DNA of 64,000 nt from Lacinutrix jangbogonensis (lineage in GTDB: Bacteria > Bacteroidota > Bacteroidia > Flavobacteriales > Flavobacteriaceae). The translations under genes and the position numbers were made by a program. Of the stretch, positions 53,469 to 62,203 are shown piece by piece. The DNA lies in contig NZ_JSWF01000014.1 of assembly GCF_000797445.1 (NCBI RefSeq), positions 62,001-126,000 of the forward strand, in the 5' to 3' direction. The notes under the pieces were generated by a model. It was given only the letters and a program-made list of their open reading frames with translations. It had not been told where the DNA came from and made no database searches. Numbering within the stretch: position 1 is the first letter of the stretch; each line of letters opens with the position of its first letter.

Positions 53469-54242
53469 ATGCAATTAAATCTCACAAAACCAGTTTGCTT
53501 TTTCGATTTAGAAACCACAGGAATAAATATTTCTAAGGACAGGGTAGTAGAAATCTCTATATTAAAAGTCTTTCCAAACGGAAATAAAGAAAGTAAAACG
53601 TGGTTGGTAAATCCAGAAATGCCTATTCCAGCAGAAGTTTCACTTATTCATGGTATAACAGACGAGCGTATAGCAAACGAACCAACATTCAAGGAATTAG
53701 CAAAAGAGATTAGCCTAATGACTAAAGACTGCGATTTAGCAGGGTTTAATTCTAACCGTTTTGATATTCCGTTACTAGCCGAAGAAATGCTCCGTGCAGA
53801 TATGGATTTTGATATGAAAGGAAGAGTCGCTATTGACGTGCAAACCATTTTTCATAAAATGGAAAAACGTACGCTTGGAGCAGCCTATAAATTTTATTGC
53901 GATAAAAGTTTAGAAAATGCGCACACTGCAGAAGCAGATACTTTAGCAACTTACGAAGTTTTAAAAGCACAATTAGATCGTTATGAGGATTTAGAGAATG
54001 ACGCTAAGTTTTTGGCAGAATTTAGTTCGCATAAAAAGTTTGCTGATTTTGCAGGTTTTATAAATTATAATGAAGAAGGCGAAGAGTGTTTTAGTTTTGG
54101 GAAACATAAAAATAAAAAAGTGTTAGACGTGTTAGACAAAGAACCAGGTTATTTTGGATGGCTATTAAATGCAGATTTCCCTTTGTATACAAAAAAGGTA
54201 TTGACAGCGATTAAATTACGTGCGTTTAATAATAAGATTTAA
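53469..54242 (+). CDS. 3'-5' exonuclease (DnaQ-like, DEDD)
   Basis: 257 residues. ExoI CFFDLETTGINISKDRVVEISI (DxE), ExoII LAGFNSNRFDIPLLAEEM (D), ExoIII LENAHTAEADTLATYEVL (HxxxxD) give the DEDDh exonuclease active site. C-terminal residues (SFGKHKNKKVLDVLDKEPGYFGWLLN) form a second small conserved domain common in such stand-alone DnaQ-like proteins. Possibly repair or a polymerase proofreading partner. A -7 element TATATTTG lies at 53421-53428 without a clear -33 TTG. Confidence 0.9.
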   Translation: MQLNLTKPVCFFDLETTGINISKDRVVEISILKVFPNGNKESKTWLVNPEMPIPAEVSLIHGITDERIANEPTFKELAKEISLMTKDCDLAGFNSNRFDIPLLAEEMLRADMDFDMKGRVAIDVQTIFHKMEKRTLGAAYKFYCDKSLENAHTAEADTLATYEVLKAQLDRYEDLENDAKFLAEFSSHKKFADFAGFINYNEEGEECFSFGKHKNKKVLDVLDKEPGYFGWLLNADFPLYTKKVLTAIKLRAFNNKI

Positions 54243-54356
54243 AAAAAACGAAGAGAGAATAGAGTCTAGAAGCAAGACTGCTCTCTTATTACAAACATAA
54301 GAGTAAGCGTCCTTGTTCTAACAGCGAAGCAGTCTTTACTCTTTATTCTCAAAAAT

Positions 54357-54968
54357 ATGAAATTAATTTGCATAGGTAGAAACTACACAGACCATATTAA
54401 AGAGTTGGAAAATGAAAAGCCTACAGATCCAGTAGTGTTTTTAAAACCAGACACATCAATTTTGCTAAAGAAACAACCATTTTTTATACCAGAATTTTCT
54501 AACGATGTGCATCACGAAGTGGAAGTTTTAGTAAAAATAAACCGCGTTGGCAAATATATCGATAAAAAGTTCGCGCATAAGTATTACAGTGAAATAGGAC
54601 TAGGTATAGACTTTACAGCACGAGATTTACAAGGGCAATTAAAAGCAAAAGGTTTACCTTGGGAAAAAGCAAAAGCTTTTGATGGATCTGCAGTAATAGG
54701 AGATTGGTTATCTAAAACGGAATTTAAAGATTTAAATAATTTAAATTTTAGCTTAAAAAAGAACGATGAACTCGTGCAACAAGGAAATACAAGTCTAATG
54801 CTCTGGAAAATAGATGAGATCATCGAATATGTGTCAAAATATTTCACTTTAAAGATTGGAGACGTTATCTTTACTGGAACACCAGCAGGAGTTGGTAAGG
54901 TCGTTGCTAACGATAAGTTAAATGGGTACATAGAAAATATAGCGTTATTTTCTATTAAAGTAAAATAA
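54357..54968 (+). CDS. Fumarylacetoacetate hydrolase family protein
   Basis: 203 residues, the size of the single-domain YcgM-like FAH enzymes. KLICIGRNYTDHIKELEN, VVFLKPDTSILL, HHEVEVLVKI and KPGIDFTARDLQ-like (GIDFTARDLQGQLKAKGLPWEKAKAFDGSA) blocks carry the metal-binding Glu and Asp residues; ITGTPAGVGKV-like (DVIFTGTPAGVGKV) is the C-terminal motif. Members cleave beta-diketo or acylpyruvate substrates, or decarboxylate oxaloacetate. The gene 1 bp downstream (Hpt) is on the same strand. Confidence 0.9.
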   Translation: MKLICIGRNYTDHIKELENEKPTDPVVFLKPDTSILLKKQPFFIPEFSNDVHHEVEVLVKINRVGKYIDKKFAHKYYSEIGLGIDFTARDLQGQLKAKGLPWEKAKAFDGSAVIGDWLSKTEFKDLNNLNFSLKKNDELVQQGNTSLMLWKIDEIIEYVSKYFTLKIGDVIFTGTPAGVGKVVANDKLNGYIENIALFSIKVK

Positions 54969-54969
54969 T

Positions 54970-55311
54970 ATGGAAAAGCATTATAAACTACATCGATTAA
55001 GAGAATTAGCAGAAGGCGATGAAGATTTTATCTTAGCCTTAGCCGGAGCTTTTTTAGATGAAGTACCGGCGGATGCTATTGTGTTAAAGGAAGCTTTCGA
55101 AAGTAAAAATATGCTCCAAACCTACCAAACTGCCCATAAAATGAAACCAACCATAGATGTTTTTGAGTTGGGTGTACTTGATAAATTAATTGAAGTACAA
55201 GATTGGGGGCGATTAGAAAAAGTAGGAGAGGATGTCTCTGCACAATTAGCAGAAGTGTTAGCGGCTGTAGAAAGAGCGGCAACCGAAATTAAAAGTGATT
55301 TCAATTTATAA
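54970..55311 (+). CDS. Hpt-domain phosphotransfer protein
   Basis: 113 residues, almost entirely one Hpt domain: DEDFILALAGAFLDEVPADAIVLKEAF...YQTAHKMKPTIDVFEL, with the phosphorylatable His in TAHKMKP (about H57). Helical four-bundle length and pattern match. The ATG lies 1 bp after the stop of the FAH-family gene, so translation is coupled. Partners (histidine kinase, response regulator) are not adjacent. Confidence 0.82.
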   Translation: MEKHYKLHRLRELAEGDEDFILALAGAFLDEVPADAIVLKEAFESKNMLQTYQTAHKMKPTIDVFELGVLDKLIEVQDWGRLEKVGEDVSAQLAEVLAAVERAATEIKSDFNL

Positions 55312-55465
55312 TGAAGGCGTTTAAATTTTTAAGGTTTTAGTGAAAATTAGTAGTTTTGTAATCCCTAGAACTCTTTTTAGAGTGGCATAGCATTGTTTCG
55401 TAAAGATAAAAAACAGTAAAGTGTTTGTAAAAGGGCTATTTTTTAAAGTTTAAAGCGTTCAAAAT

Positions 55466-56713
55466 ATGCAAGCTGAAATTATTACCATTGGAGACGAGAT
55501 TCTCATTGGGCAAATTATAGATACTAATTCCGCATTTATTTGTAAGGCACTCAATAGTATTGGTGTTTCTGTTTACCAAATAACTTCCATTCAAGACGAT
55601 AAACAACATATTTTAAAAGCATTGGCAGAAGCCGAAGCGAATGTAGATATTATTATACTTACAGGTGGTTTAGGGCCAACTAAGGATGATATTACAAAGC
55701 ATACCATTTGCGAATACTTTAGCGATACACTGGTTCGAGACGCTTCCGTGACAGAGAATATTGCAAGGTTGTGGCGCGATTACGTCAAAAAAACTATTCA
55801 GCAAGTAAATTTAGATCAAGCACTTATGCCATCAAAAGCAAAAGTGTTAATGAATTTAGTTGGTAGTGCTCCAGGCATGTGGATTGAAAAAGATAATAAA
55901 GTATTTATTTCAATGCCAGGCGTTCCTTTTGAAATGAAAGCATTAATGGAAGAACAAGTACTTCCGAAGTTAAAAATAAAATACAAACGACCATTTATTG
56001 TGCATAAAACGCTTCTTACTTATGGTATGGGAGAAAGTATGTTGGCAGCAAAAATAGAGGACTGGGAAGACCGTTTACCTAGCTATATTAAGCTAGCTTA
56101 TTTGCCAAATTTAGGAAAAGTTAGATTAAGACTCTCTGGAAAAGGTTTCGACGAACAAGAGCTGAATAATGAAATGGAAAAACAAATTCAAACCGTTTTA
56201 CCATTAATTGAAGAAGTCTTTACTGGGTTTGAAGAAGATGGAGATTTAGAAGTTTTAATAGCAAATCAGCTTACTAAAAACAACCAAACACTCTCTATTG
56301 CAGAAAGTTGTACAGGAGGAAAATTAGCAGAAACTTTTACGCAACACGCAGGAGCATCATCTTATTTTAAGGGCGCGATGGTAACTTACGCAACACAAAC
56401 TAAAATTGATGTTTTAGGCGTCTCGGAAACTATAATCAAAGCGCATTCTGTAGTTAGTGCTCAAGTTGCAGAGGCTATGGCAACACAATGTAGAAAACTA
56501 TACCATTCGGATTATGCAATGGCAACAACTGGAAATGCTGGACCTACAAAAGGCGATTCTGAGGTAGAAGTTGGAACTGTTTTTATTGCATTAGCAACCA
56601 AAAAAGGTGTTTTTTCTCAAAAATTTGAACTTGGGAACAATAGGGTAAGAGTAATAAACAAGGCGGTAAATAAGGCTTTAGAACTGCTTCAAAAAGAAAT
56701 TTTGAAAAATTGA
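55466..56713 (+). CDS. cinA: CinA family protein (nicotinamide-nucleotide amidohydrolase)
   Basis: 415 residues, two domains. N-terminal molybdopterin-binding-like domain (about 1-170; EIITIGDEILIGQIIDTNSAFI, IILTGGLGPTKDD). C-terminal deamidase domain (about 255-410; LSIAESCTGGKLAETFTQHAGASSYFKGAMVTYATQ, TTGNAGPTKGDSEVEVGTVFIA). Converts NMN to nicotinate mononucleotide and may hydrolyse ADP-ribose. First gene before the ribosomal protein operon. Confidence 0.94.
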   Translation: MQAEIITIGDEILIGQIIDTNSAFICKALNSIGVSVYQITSIQDDKQHILKALAEAEANVDIIILTGGLGPTKDDITKHTICEYFSDTLVRDASVTENIARLWRDYVKKTIQQVNLDQALMPSKAKVLMNLVGSAPGMWIEKDNKVFISMPGVPFEMKALMEEQVLPKLKIKYKRPFIVHKTLLTYGMGESMLAAKIEDWEDRLPSYIKLAYLPNLGKVRLRLSGKGFDEQELNNEMEKQIQTVLPLIEEVFTGFEEDGDLEVLIANQLTKNNQTLSIAESCTGGKLAETFTQHAGASSYFKGAMVTYATQTKIDVLGVSETIIKAHSVVSAQVAEAMATQCRKLYHSDYAMATTGNAGPTKGDSEVEVGTVFIALATKKGVFSQKFELGNNRVRVINKAVNKALELLQKEILKN

Positions 56714-56724
56714 CAAAAAACAGA

Positions 56725-56754
56725 TTGTCAATACTAAAACATTTTCTATATTTG
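56725..56754 (+). promoter_or_regulatory. Bacteroidota-type promoter of the rpmB-rpmG operon
   Basis: TTG at 56725-56727, 19-bp spacer, TATATTTG at 56747-56754: an exact match to TTG-N19-TAnnTTTG. Located 37 bp before the rpmB ATG. Confidence 0.85.
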
Positions 56755-56791
56755 CACCTCGAATTTTAATAACAATTTAAAGTTATAAGTA

Positions 56792-57028
56792 ATGTCAAGA
56801 GTTTGTGAACTTACAGGAAAGAAAGCAATGGTTGGAAACAACGTATCGCATGCAAAGAATAGAACTAAGCGTACATTTGACGCTAATTTAATCAAAAAAC
56901 GTTTTTTCATACCTGGAGAAGATAAGTGGTTAACTTTAAAAGTTTCTACATCTGCTTTAAAAACAATCAACAAGATTGGTATCGTGGCAATGTTAAAAGA
57001 TGCAAGAGCTAAAGGATTTATAAAATAA
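56792..57028 (+). CDS. rpmB: Ribosomal protein L28
   Basis: 78 residues. MSRVCELTGKKAMVGNNVSHAKNRTKRTF is the L28 signature with the conserved G-N-N-V-S-H-A-K. Large-subunit protein. First gene of the operon with rpmG and the DUF4295 gene. Confidence 0.97.
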   Translation: MSRVCELTGKKAMVGNNVSHAKNRTKRTFDANLIKKRFFIPGEDKWLTLKVSTSALKTINKIGIVAMLKDARAKGFIK

Positions 57029-57054
57029 TAGCCAAGCTATAAAGGAATAAGAAA

Positions 57055-57237
57055 ATGGCAAAAAGAGGAAACAGAGTACAAGTAATATTAGAGTGCACAG
57101 AGCACAAAGGATCTGGACAACCAGGAACTTCTCGTTATATTACAACTAAGAATAAAAAGAACACACCAGATAGAATGGAGATTAAGAAATTTAATCCAAT
57201 CTTGAAGAAAATGACTGTTCATAAAGAAATTAAATAA
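57055..57237 (+). CDS. rpmG: Ribosomal protein L33
   Basis: 60 residues. [21 protein letters not shown], then [27 protein letters not shown] is the L33 family; the zinc-binding Cys pairs are not present, so this is the Cys-minus type. 26 bp after rpmB. Confidence 0.97.
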   Translation: MAKRGNRVQVILECTEHKGSGQPGTSRYITTKNKKNTPDRMEIKKFNPILKKMTVHKEIK

Positions 57238-57246
57238 TAAGGAACC

Positions 57247-57399
57247 ATGGCAAAGAAAACCGTAGCGTCTTTACAGACATCGTCAAAAAGATTATCAAAA
57301 GCAATAAGAATGGAAAAGTCTCCAAAAACAGGAGCTTACATGTTTGTTGAAAAAATCATGGCGCCAGAATTAGTAAACGATTTCTTAAACAAGAAATAG
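57247..57399 (+). CDS. DUF4295 family small ribosome-linked protein
   Basis: 50 residues: MAKKTVASLQTSSKRLSKAI, RMEKSPKTGAYMFVEKIM, APELVNDFLNKK. This short basic protein follows rpmG in the same order in Bacteroidota. Presumably a small ribosome-associated protein. 9 bp after the rpmG stop. Confidence 0.9.
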   Translation: MAKKTVASLQTSSKRLSKAIRMEKSPKTGAYMFVEKIMAPELVNDFLNKK

Positions 57400-57423
57400 A
57401 TTTTACTTCTTATATAATATTTT

Positions 57424-57454
57424 AAGCTGCTTTCTTATAGAAAGCGGCTTTTTT
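57424..57454 (+). terminator. Terminator of the rpmB-rpmG-DUF4295 operon
   Basis: Stem AAGCTGCTTTC / GAAAGCGGCTT with loop TTATA and a T-run; one G-T pair. Confidence 0.85.
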
Positions 57455-57499
57455 AATGATACAGTCTTTTGATTCTTACCAAAAGATACCTTTTAAATT

Positions 57500-57525
57500 A
57501 TCCCGTTTTTACAACGGGATTTTTT
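57500..57525 (+). terminator. Second terminator before ftsY
   Basis: Stem AATCCCGTT / AACGGGATT with loop and a T-run. Strengthens separation of the ribosomal operon from ftsY. Confidence 0.75.
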
Positions 57526-57646
57526 ATGCGACAATAAAATATATTCAATAATTCCAAAATATTGTGTTACTTTACAATTATTAGTGACAAAATAGCAGTT
57601 TTGTTAAAAAGGCTTAACTATTGTTATTACAATTATGGCATTACCT

Positions 57647-57713
57647 AAAGGTCGGGCTTTCCACTGTATCTTTTGCGAAAAAAGCAAAAGGATGCCGTTC
57701 TAATCCCTAACGC
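57647..57713 (+). repeat. Dispersed flavobacterial extragenic repeat upstream of ftsY
   Basis: AAAGGTCGGGCTTTCCACTG, then TATCTTTTGCGAAAAAAGCA, then AAAGGATGCCGTTCTAATCC, then CTAACGC. It includes the stem CTTTTGC/GCAAAAG. Variants of this block are common in intergenic regions of Flavobacteriaceae; recognition is from memory of the family. Confidence 0.6.
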
Positions 57714-57767
57714 ACATTAAGTAAGGCTTTAGCTTTACAACTAAACAAAACACAACGCACAACAAAA

Positions 57768-58742
57768 ATGAGTTTTTTTAAAAAAATATTCTCTTCAGAA
57801 AAAAAGGAAACATTAGATAAAGGTCTAGAAAAAACGAGCACAAGCTTTTTAGGTAAACTTAGTAAAGCAGTAGCAGGAAAATCTAAAGTAGATGAAGACG
57901 TTTTAGATAACCTTGAAGAGGTTTTAGTATCCAGTGATGTTGGTGTAAATACAACGCTTAAAGTAATTACACGTATTGAAGAGCGCGTAGCAAAAGATAA
58001 ATATTTAGGAACAGACGAACTTAATAAAATCCTTCGCGAAGAAATAGCAGGCTTATTAAGTGAAACCAATTCTGGTGAAGATACAGAATACACGATCCCA
58101 AAATTAGCACCACAAGCAGACGGAACAAAAACACCCTATGTATTAATGGTTGTTGGCGTAAATGGCGTTGGCAAAACAACAACTATTGGTAAGTTGGCTT
58201 ACCAATTTAAAAAGCAAGGGTTAACTGTTGTTTTAGGTGCTGCAGACACGTTTAGAGCAGCGGCAATAGAACAATTACAAGTTTGGGCAGATAGAGTAGA
58301 TGTGCCAATGGTACGTCAAAATATGGGATCTGATCCAGCAAGTGTTGCTTTCGATGCTTTAGAATCTGGAGTGACCCAAAATGCAGATGTTATTATTATT
58401 GACACAGCAGGACGTTTACACAATAAGGTTAACTTAATGAATGAGTTAACTAAAGTAAAACGTGTTATGCAAAAAGTAATTGGAGATGCGCCACACGACG
58501 TTTTATTGGTTTTAGATGGTTCTACGGGACAAAATGCATTCGAACAAGCAAAACAGTTTACAGCCGCCACAGAAGTAACTTCACTTGCAGTAACCAAATT
58601 AGATGGAACAGCAAAAGGTGGAGTTGTTATTGGTATTAGTGACCAATTTAAAATCCCTGTAAAATATATTGGTGTTGGTGAAGGTCTTGAAGATTTACAA
58701 GTCTTTAATAAGCATGAGTTTGTGGATAGCTTCTTTAAGTAA
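57768..58742 (+). CDS. ftsY: Signal recognition particle receptor FtsY
   Basis: 324 residues, the short Bacteroidota type with an N domain starting about 20. GTPase motifs: GVNGVGKTTTIGKLAYQF (G1), DTFRAAAIEQL, IIDTAGRLHNKVNLMNEL (G3), TKLDGTAKGGVV (G4), GVGEGLEDLQVF. Docks SRP-ribosome complexes at the membrane. rimO lies further downstream; the conserved neighbourhood supports the call. Confidence 0.96.
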   Translation: MSFFKKIFSSEKKETLDKGLEKTSTSFLGKLSKAVAGKSKVDEDVLDNLEEVLVSSDVGVNTTLKVITRIEERVAKDKYLGTDELNKILREEIAGLLSETNSGEDTEYTIPKLAPQADGTKTPYVLMVVGVNGVGKTTTIGKLAYQFKKQGLTVVLGAADTFRAAAIEQLQVWADRVDVPMVRQNMGSDPASVAFDALESGVTQNADVIIIDTAGRLHNKVNLMNELTKVKRVMQKVIGDAPHDVLLVLDGSTGQNAFEQAKQFTAATEVTSLAVTKLDGTAKGGVVIGISDQFKIPVKYIGVGEGLEDLQVFNKHEFVDSFFK

Positions 58743-58804
58743 TAAATTCAAGGGAGTTCTGAAGTCTTATTAATTGATTTAAGACTAAAAAAAGCGAATA
58801 AATT

Positions 58805-59335
58805 ATGTTTACACCTGCTATAAGAGTATTATTAGTTGTGCTTAGTTTAGTAATGGCTTTTTTCTTTTTTTTCAATAATGACTTCTTAAGTATGTCAATG
58901 TTGTTATTGTCTGCTGGTCTTTTTATATATGGATAGTTCAAATCTGGAACTGTTTATGCAGCTTTTAACGAATTGAAAAAAGAAAAATATGATAAAGCAG
59001 AAAAATTACTTTTTAAAATTAAAAACCCCAATACTTTAAGTAAATCTCAAAAAAATTATTATCATTGCGCTAAAGGTCTAATAGCAATCAATAAAAAAGA
59101 TTGGGAAGTAAGTTATTCAGAATTAAATGATGCCTTAAATATTGGTTTGAGAACTAAAAATGATACGTCAATTGTATTATTGAATCTAGCTAAAGTGGAA
59201 TTTGAACGCAAAAATATTAATGAAGCTGAAGATTATTTAAGTAAAGTTGGTAAGTTCAAACTTAAACCTTTGATTAGGTCTGATATGGAAAAACTTAAAA
59301 ACGAAATCAATTTGTTTAAGGAAAATAATAATTAA
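58805..59335 (+). pseudogene. Small membrane/TPR protein interrupted by an in-frame stop
   Basis: One open frame broken by a single TAG (58934-58936). Before it: MFTPAIRVLLVVLSLVMAFF and SMSMLLLSAGLFIYG, two membrane helices. After it, in the same frame: FKSGTVYAAFNELKKEKYDKAEKLLFKIKN and a TPR-like stretch ending in ENNN. Continuity of frame and the expected Tyr at the stop (FIYG-Y-FKSG would fit) argue for one gene. It could be a recent null, an error, or two genes. Confidence 0.7.
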
Positions 59336-59369
59336 GAGCTTTAAATTAATTTTTCATAGTTTTATAGCC

Positions 59370-59798
59370 ATGACCCATAAAATCCAACTCGACCTAGTAA
59401 TCAAAACTTCAAAAGAAAACGTTTTCAACGCATTCACTCAACCCGAACATCTTAATAATTGGTGGACTTTAAAATCTTCAGGTAAACCAGAATTAGGAGT
59501 AGAATACAACTTAAACTTCACAGATATATACAATTGGTTTTGTGAAGTTTCTCATGTAAAATCAAACGAATCATTCTATTTGAAAATGACTAGTTCTGAT
59601 AAAGATTGGAATCCAACAACTTTTGGTTTCGAATTAAAAGACCACGAACACGGAACATTAATGGAGTTTACTCACAAAGATTGGCAAGAAAACAATCATG
59701 AGTTTCGTAACACATCTTATTGTTGGGCTTTGTTGTTAAAAGGTTTGAAAAAATATCTAGAAACAGGAGTTGTCGTACCATTTCAAGAGCGAGATTAA
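59370..59798 (+). CDS. SRPBCC (AHSA1-like) domain protein
   Basis: 142 residues, one SRPBCC/START-like fold: LDLVIKTSKENVFNAFTQPEHLNNWW near the start, GTLMEFTHKDWQENNHEFRNTSYCWALLLKGLKKYLETG at the end. Such proteins bind hydrophobic ligands; exact ligand unknown. Ends before the bidirectional terminator at 59857. Confidence 0.88.
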   Translation: MTHKIQLDLVIKTSKENVFNAFTQPEHLNNWWTLKSSGKPELGVEYNLNFTDIYNWFCEVSHVKSNESFYLKMTSSDKDWNPTTFGFELKDHEHGTLMEFTHKDWQENNHEFRNTSYCWALLLKGLKKYLETGVVVPFQERD

Positions 59799-59856
59799 TT
59801 CCTAAATCTTAAATCTCTTTTCATTGCTATCTTTGCAGCTCAAAATATATTAAATA

Positions 59857-59885
59857 AAAAGAGCCTCGCAATTGCGAGGCTTTTT
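59857..59885. terminator. Bidirectional terminator between convergent genes
   Basis: Perfect palindrome GCCTCGCAATTGCGAGGC (59863-59880) flanked by A5 and T5. Shared by the SRPBCC gene (plus) and the secreted amidohydrolase-like gene (minus). Confidence 0.92.
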
Positions 59886-59915
59886 CAAGATTTAGAATTA
59901 TTACTTTGATCCGAA

Positions 59916-61880
59916 TTACTTCTTCACAATAAGTTTCGTATATGTGTTTCCAGAAAGACTTTGTACGTTTACAAAATAACTTCCTATTTTTAATTCACTA
60001 ATATCAATTGAGTTTTGATCCGCTTCCATGTTAAAAGTTTTTACTTGCTGACCAATTAAATTGTAGACAATTACTTTCGAAATTGTTTGTGTTGATTCAA
60101 TCTGTAGTTTTCCAGTTGTTGGATTTGGATACATTGCAAAAGTAGCTTCTGAAACATCAGGTGTACTTAATGTATTTGTAATTGTTATCATCGTAGTTAA
60201 ACTATATACACTACAAGTGCCAAGACCAGCACCACCAGCAACACCAATGGCATGTGTTATTTCATACAAACCAGCTGTAGACGTTGATAAATCAATTGTT
60301 CCAGTTCCTTCATGGATTGATAACCCTGCTGGTGTTGCTGTAAATACACTAGATACACTAGGTGTTTTTGTTGGTGTAGGATCTGCACCGCCAGTTGCAT
60401 ACGTATTTGCGGTATAGCTAAACGTTGCAAAATCATTATAGTGTAAGTCAATATAGTTTTTAATTACTATAGCATAATCATCTGCAAAAGGAACTAATGT
60501 TTGTGGTCGTGTATCATATACATTTCCGTTATACGTTCCTAAATCACGTACTCTTCTGTTTACTTCTGTCATAATTCCGTCGATTGTTCCACCGCCGCCA
60601 ACTCCATCACCTGCTGCTGGGCCAGATCCGTGACGCATATTACTATAGTAATCTCCAGCAAAGTATGCATTGTTATTGGGACGTGTATCATCACAGGCAT
60701 CAAAACTACCTTGGTCATAATCACTTGGAACTGTGCGGTAACCACTTGTTGTTCCACAACTTGAATTTCCTTGAGCATGGTAAAAAACGCCGCCAGTATC
60801 TTGAAAAATACCACCTAAACTATTTGGTCCACGAACCAATTCTTCTTGTGTCAATCCACCTACATTATTGCTTACTAAGTTTGTAATTGTAGAGTTAGAC
60901 ACCGTATTTAAATAATTTGCAGTTGTATTGTTCAAATCAGCAGCCAAAATATTGTATCCAGCTTCAATTCTAGGAATCCCGTGGTTTTGTCCGTGTAAAT
61001 CAATATATAAACCTTTTCCATATGTATTCATTACCCTATTACTTGCATCATCAATAAAGTCATGATATGCATTCCAATAGAATAAAGCATCAGTATCGCT
61101 ACAAGTAGCTTCTGTAGATTCTCTGTTAGGATCTAGTTTGCTTCTGTGTAAGTTATTGATAATAATATATGGATAACATCCTGTTTGATCGAATACAGAT
61201 TGTTGTATTTCATGAATTAGAATATCTGTGTTATCATCTCTTACATCGCTTCCACCACAATTTCTATCTGGTAAAGCACTGTCATTGTCAGGATAAAAAG
61301 TTCCTCCAATGGTTTCTCCAGATTGTATTACTCCACCATGTGGTGCAGAAATAATGATTGGCATGTTTCCACGAATGTATTCAATATAGTTGTTTCCACT
61401 TGTATCAAACTGAGAAACTCCAGGGAAAGGTGGTGGTGGTGCAGGAGCTTCTTCTACTGCAAAATAAATTGTTTGCGATATTGGAGTATTCGTACCAGAT
61501 GTATCAAAGCTACCATTAAATGTAAAAGCTGTATCTCCGTCAGCAGTAATAGTTAAGCTTCCAGCTTGATTCCAACCATCACCATAAAAATCATATACAA
61601 TTACATAATATCCAGCAGTAGTACTACTATTTACAGGATAACTTACTGCAACTGTAGTTTCGTTATAAGGATTTGCAGCAGGGCCAGCTCCATCATAGCC
61701 ATTGTCAATTGTTTGCAATAGCATTCCAGCTGGATCGTAAAATTCAACTTTATTTTCGGTGGACCATTGTGGCCAATCTACCGTAAGGATAATATCTACA
61801 TTTTGAGCAAAACCTGTGGCGCTCATTAGCAGGAAAAGTGCAAAAATACTTTTGAAAAAGGGAAAAGTAGTTTTCTTCAT
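59916..61880 (-). CDS. Secreted N-formylglutamate-amidohydrolase-like protein with T9SS C-terminal domain
   Basis: 654 residues from the ATG at 61880 (MKKTTFPFFKSIF). Signal peptide about 1-26 (MSATGFAQ). A beta-sandwich domain, then a domain resembling N-formylglutamate amidohydrolase (about 165-480): MPIIISAPHGG, IINNLHRSKLDPNRE and GLYIDLHGQNHG match the His/Asp motifs of that fold. A C-terminal type A sorting domain (about 585-654; MYPNPTTGKLQIES...YTKLIVKK) directs type IX secretion. Probably an extracellular amidohydrolase; substrate unknown. Confidence 0.82.
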   Translation of the reverse strand: MKKTTFPFFKSIFALFLLMSATGFAQNVDIILTVDWPQWSTENKVEFYDPAGMLLQTIDNGYDGAGPAANPYNETTVAVSYPVNSSTTAGYYVIVYDFYGDGWNQAGSLTITADGDTAFTFNGSFDTSGTNTPISQTIYFAVEEAPAPPPPFPGVSQFDTSGNNYIEYIRGNMPIIISAPHGGVIQSGETIGGTFYPDNDSALPDRNCGGSDVRDDNTDILIHEIQQSVFDQTGCYPYIIINNLHRSKLDPNRESTEATCSDTDALFYWNAYHDFIDDASNRVMNTYGKGLYIDLHGQNHGIPRIEAGYNILAADLNNTTANYLNTVSNSTITNLVSNNVGGLTQEELVRGPNSLGGIFQDTGGVFYHAQGNSSCGTTSGYRTVPSDYDQGSFDACDDTRPNNNAYFAGDYYSNMRHGSGPAAGDGVGGGGTIDGIMTEVNRRVRDLGTYNGNVYDTRPQTLVPFADDYAIVIKNYIDLHYNDFATFSYTANTYATGGADPTPTKTPSVSSVFTATPAGLSIHEGTGTIDLSTSTAGLYEITHAIGVAGGAGLGTCSVYSLTTMITITNTLSTPDVSEATFAMYPNPTTGKLQIESTQTISKVIVYNLIGQQVKTFNMEADQNSIDISELKIGSYFVNVQSLSGNTYTKLIVKK

Positions 61881-61886
61881 AGTCAA

Positions 61887-62203
61887 TTATGTTTGTTAAG
61901 TAAGATTTGTTAGGATGCAATTAAATTCCTTACAATTGTAATAGTGAATTTAATTCAACAACAATTATACGATAAAAGCCATAAAAAATAGATAAAAAAT
62001 GGGTTAGTTATTTGAAAAATTAAATAGAGAACTAAAGTGCTCTGTTGCTTAAAAACAGCAAAAATACAATATACATGAAATTTAGTTTTAATCTGTTTTA
62101 AATATTTTAAATGATTATTAGTATTTTACTGTTTATATTATCTTTCAAAACCAAATACTAAAATCCTAAATCATTACGTATCTTTGCAGTCCAAAATTGA
62201 GAT
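61887..62203. other. Divergent promoter region, no gene
   Basis: 317 bp between the divergent secreted amidohydrolase-like gene and rimO. AT-rich. Contains TATCTTTG at 62179-62186, a possible -7 element for rimO, without an obvious TTG at the expected distance. No repeat or coding frame seen. Confidence 0.5.
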
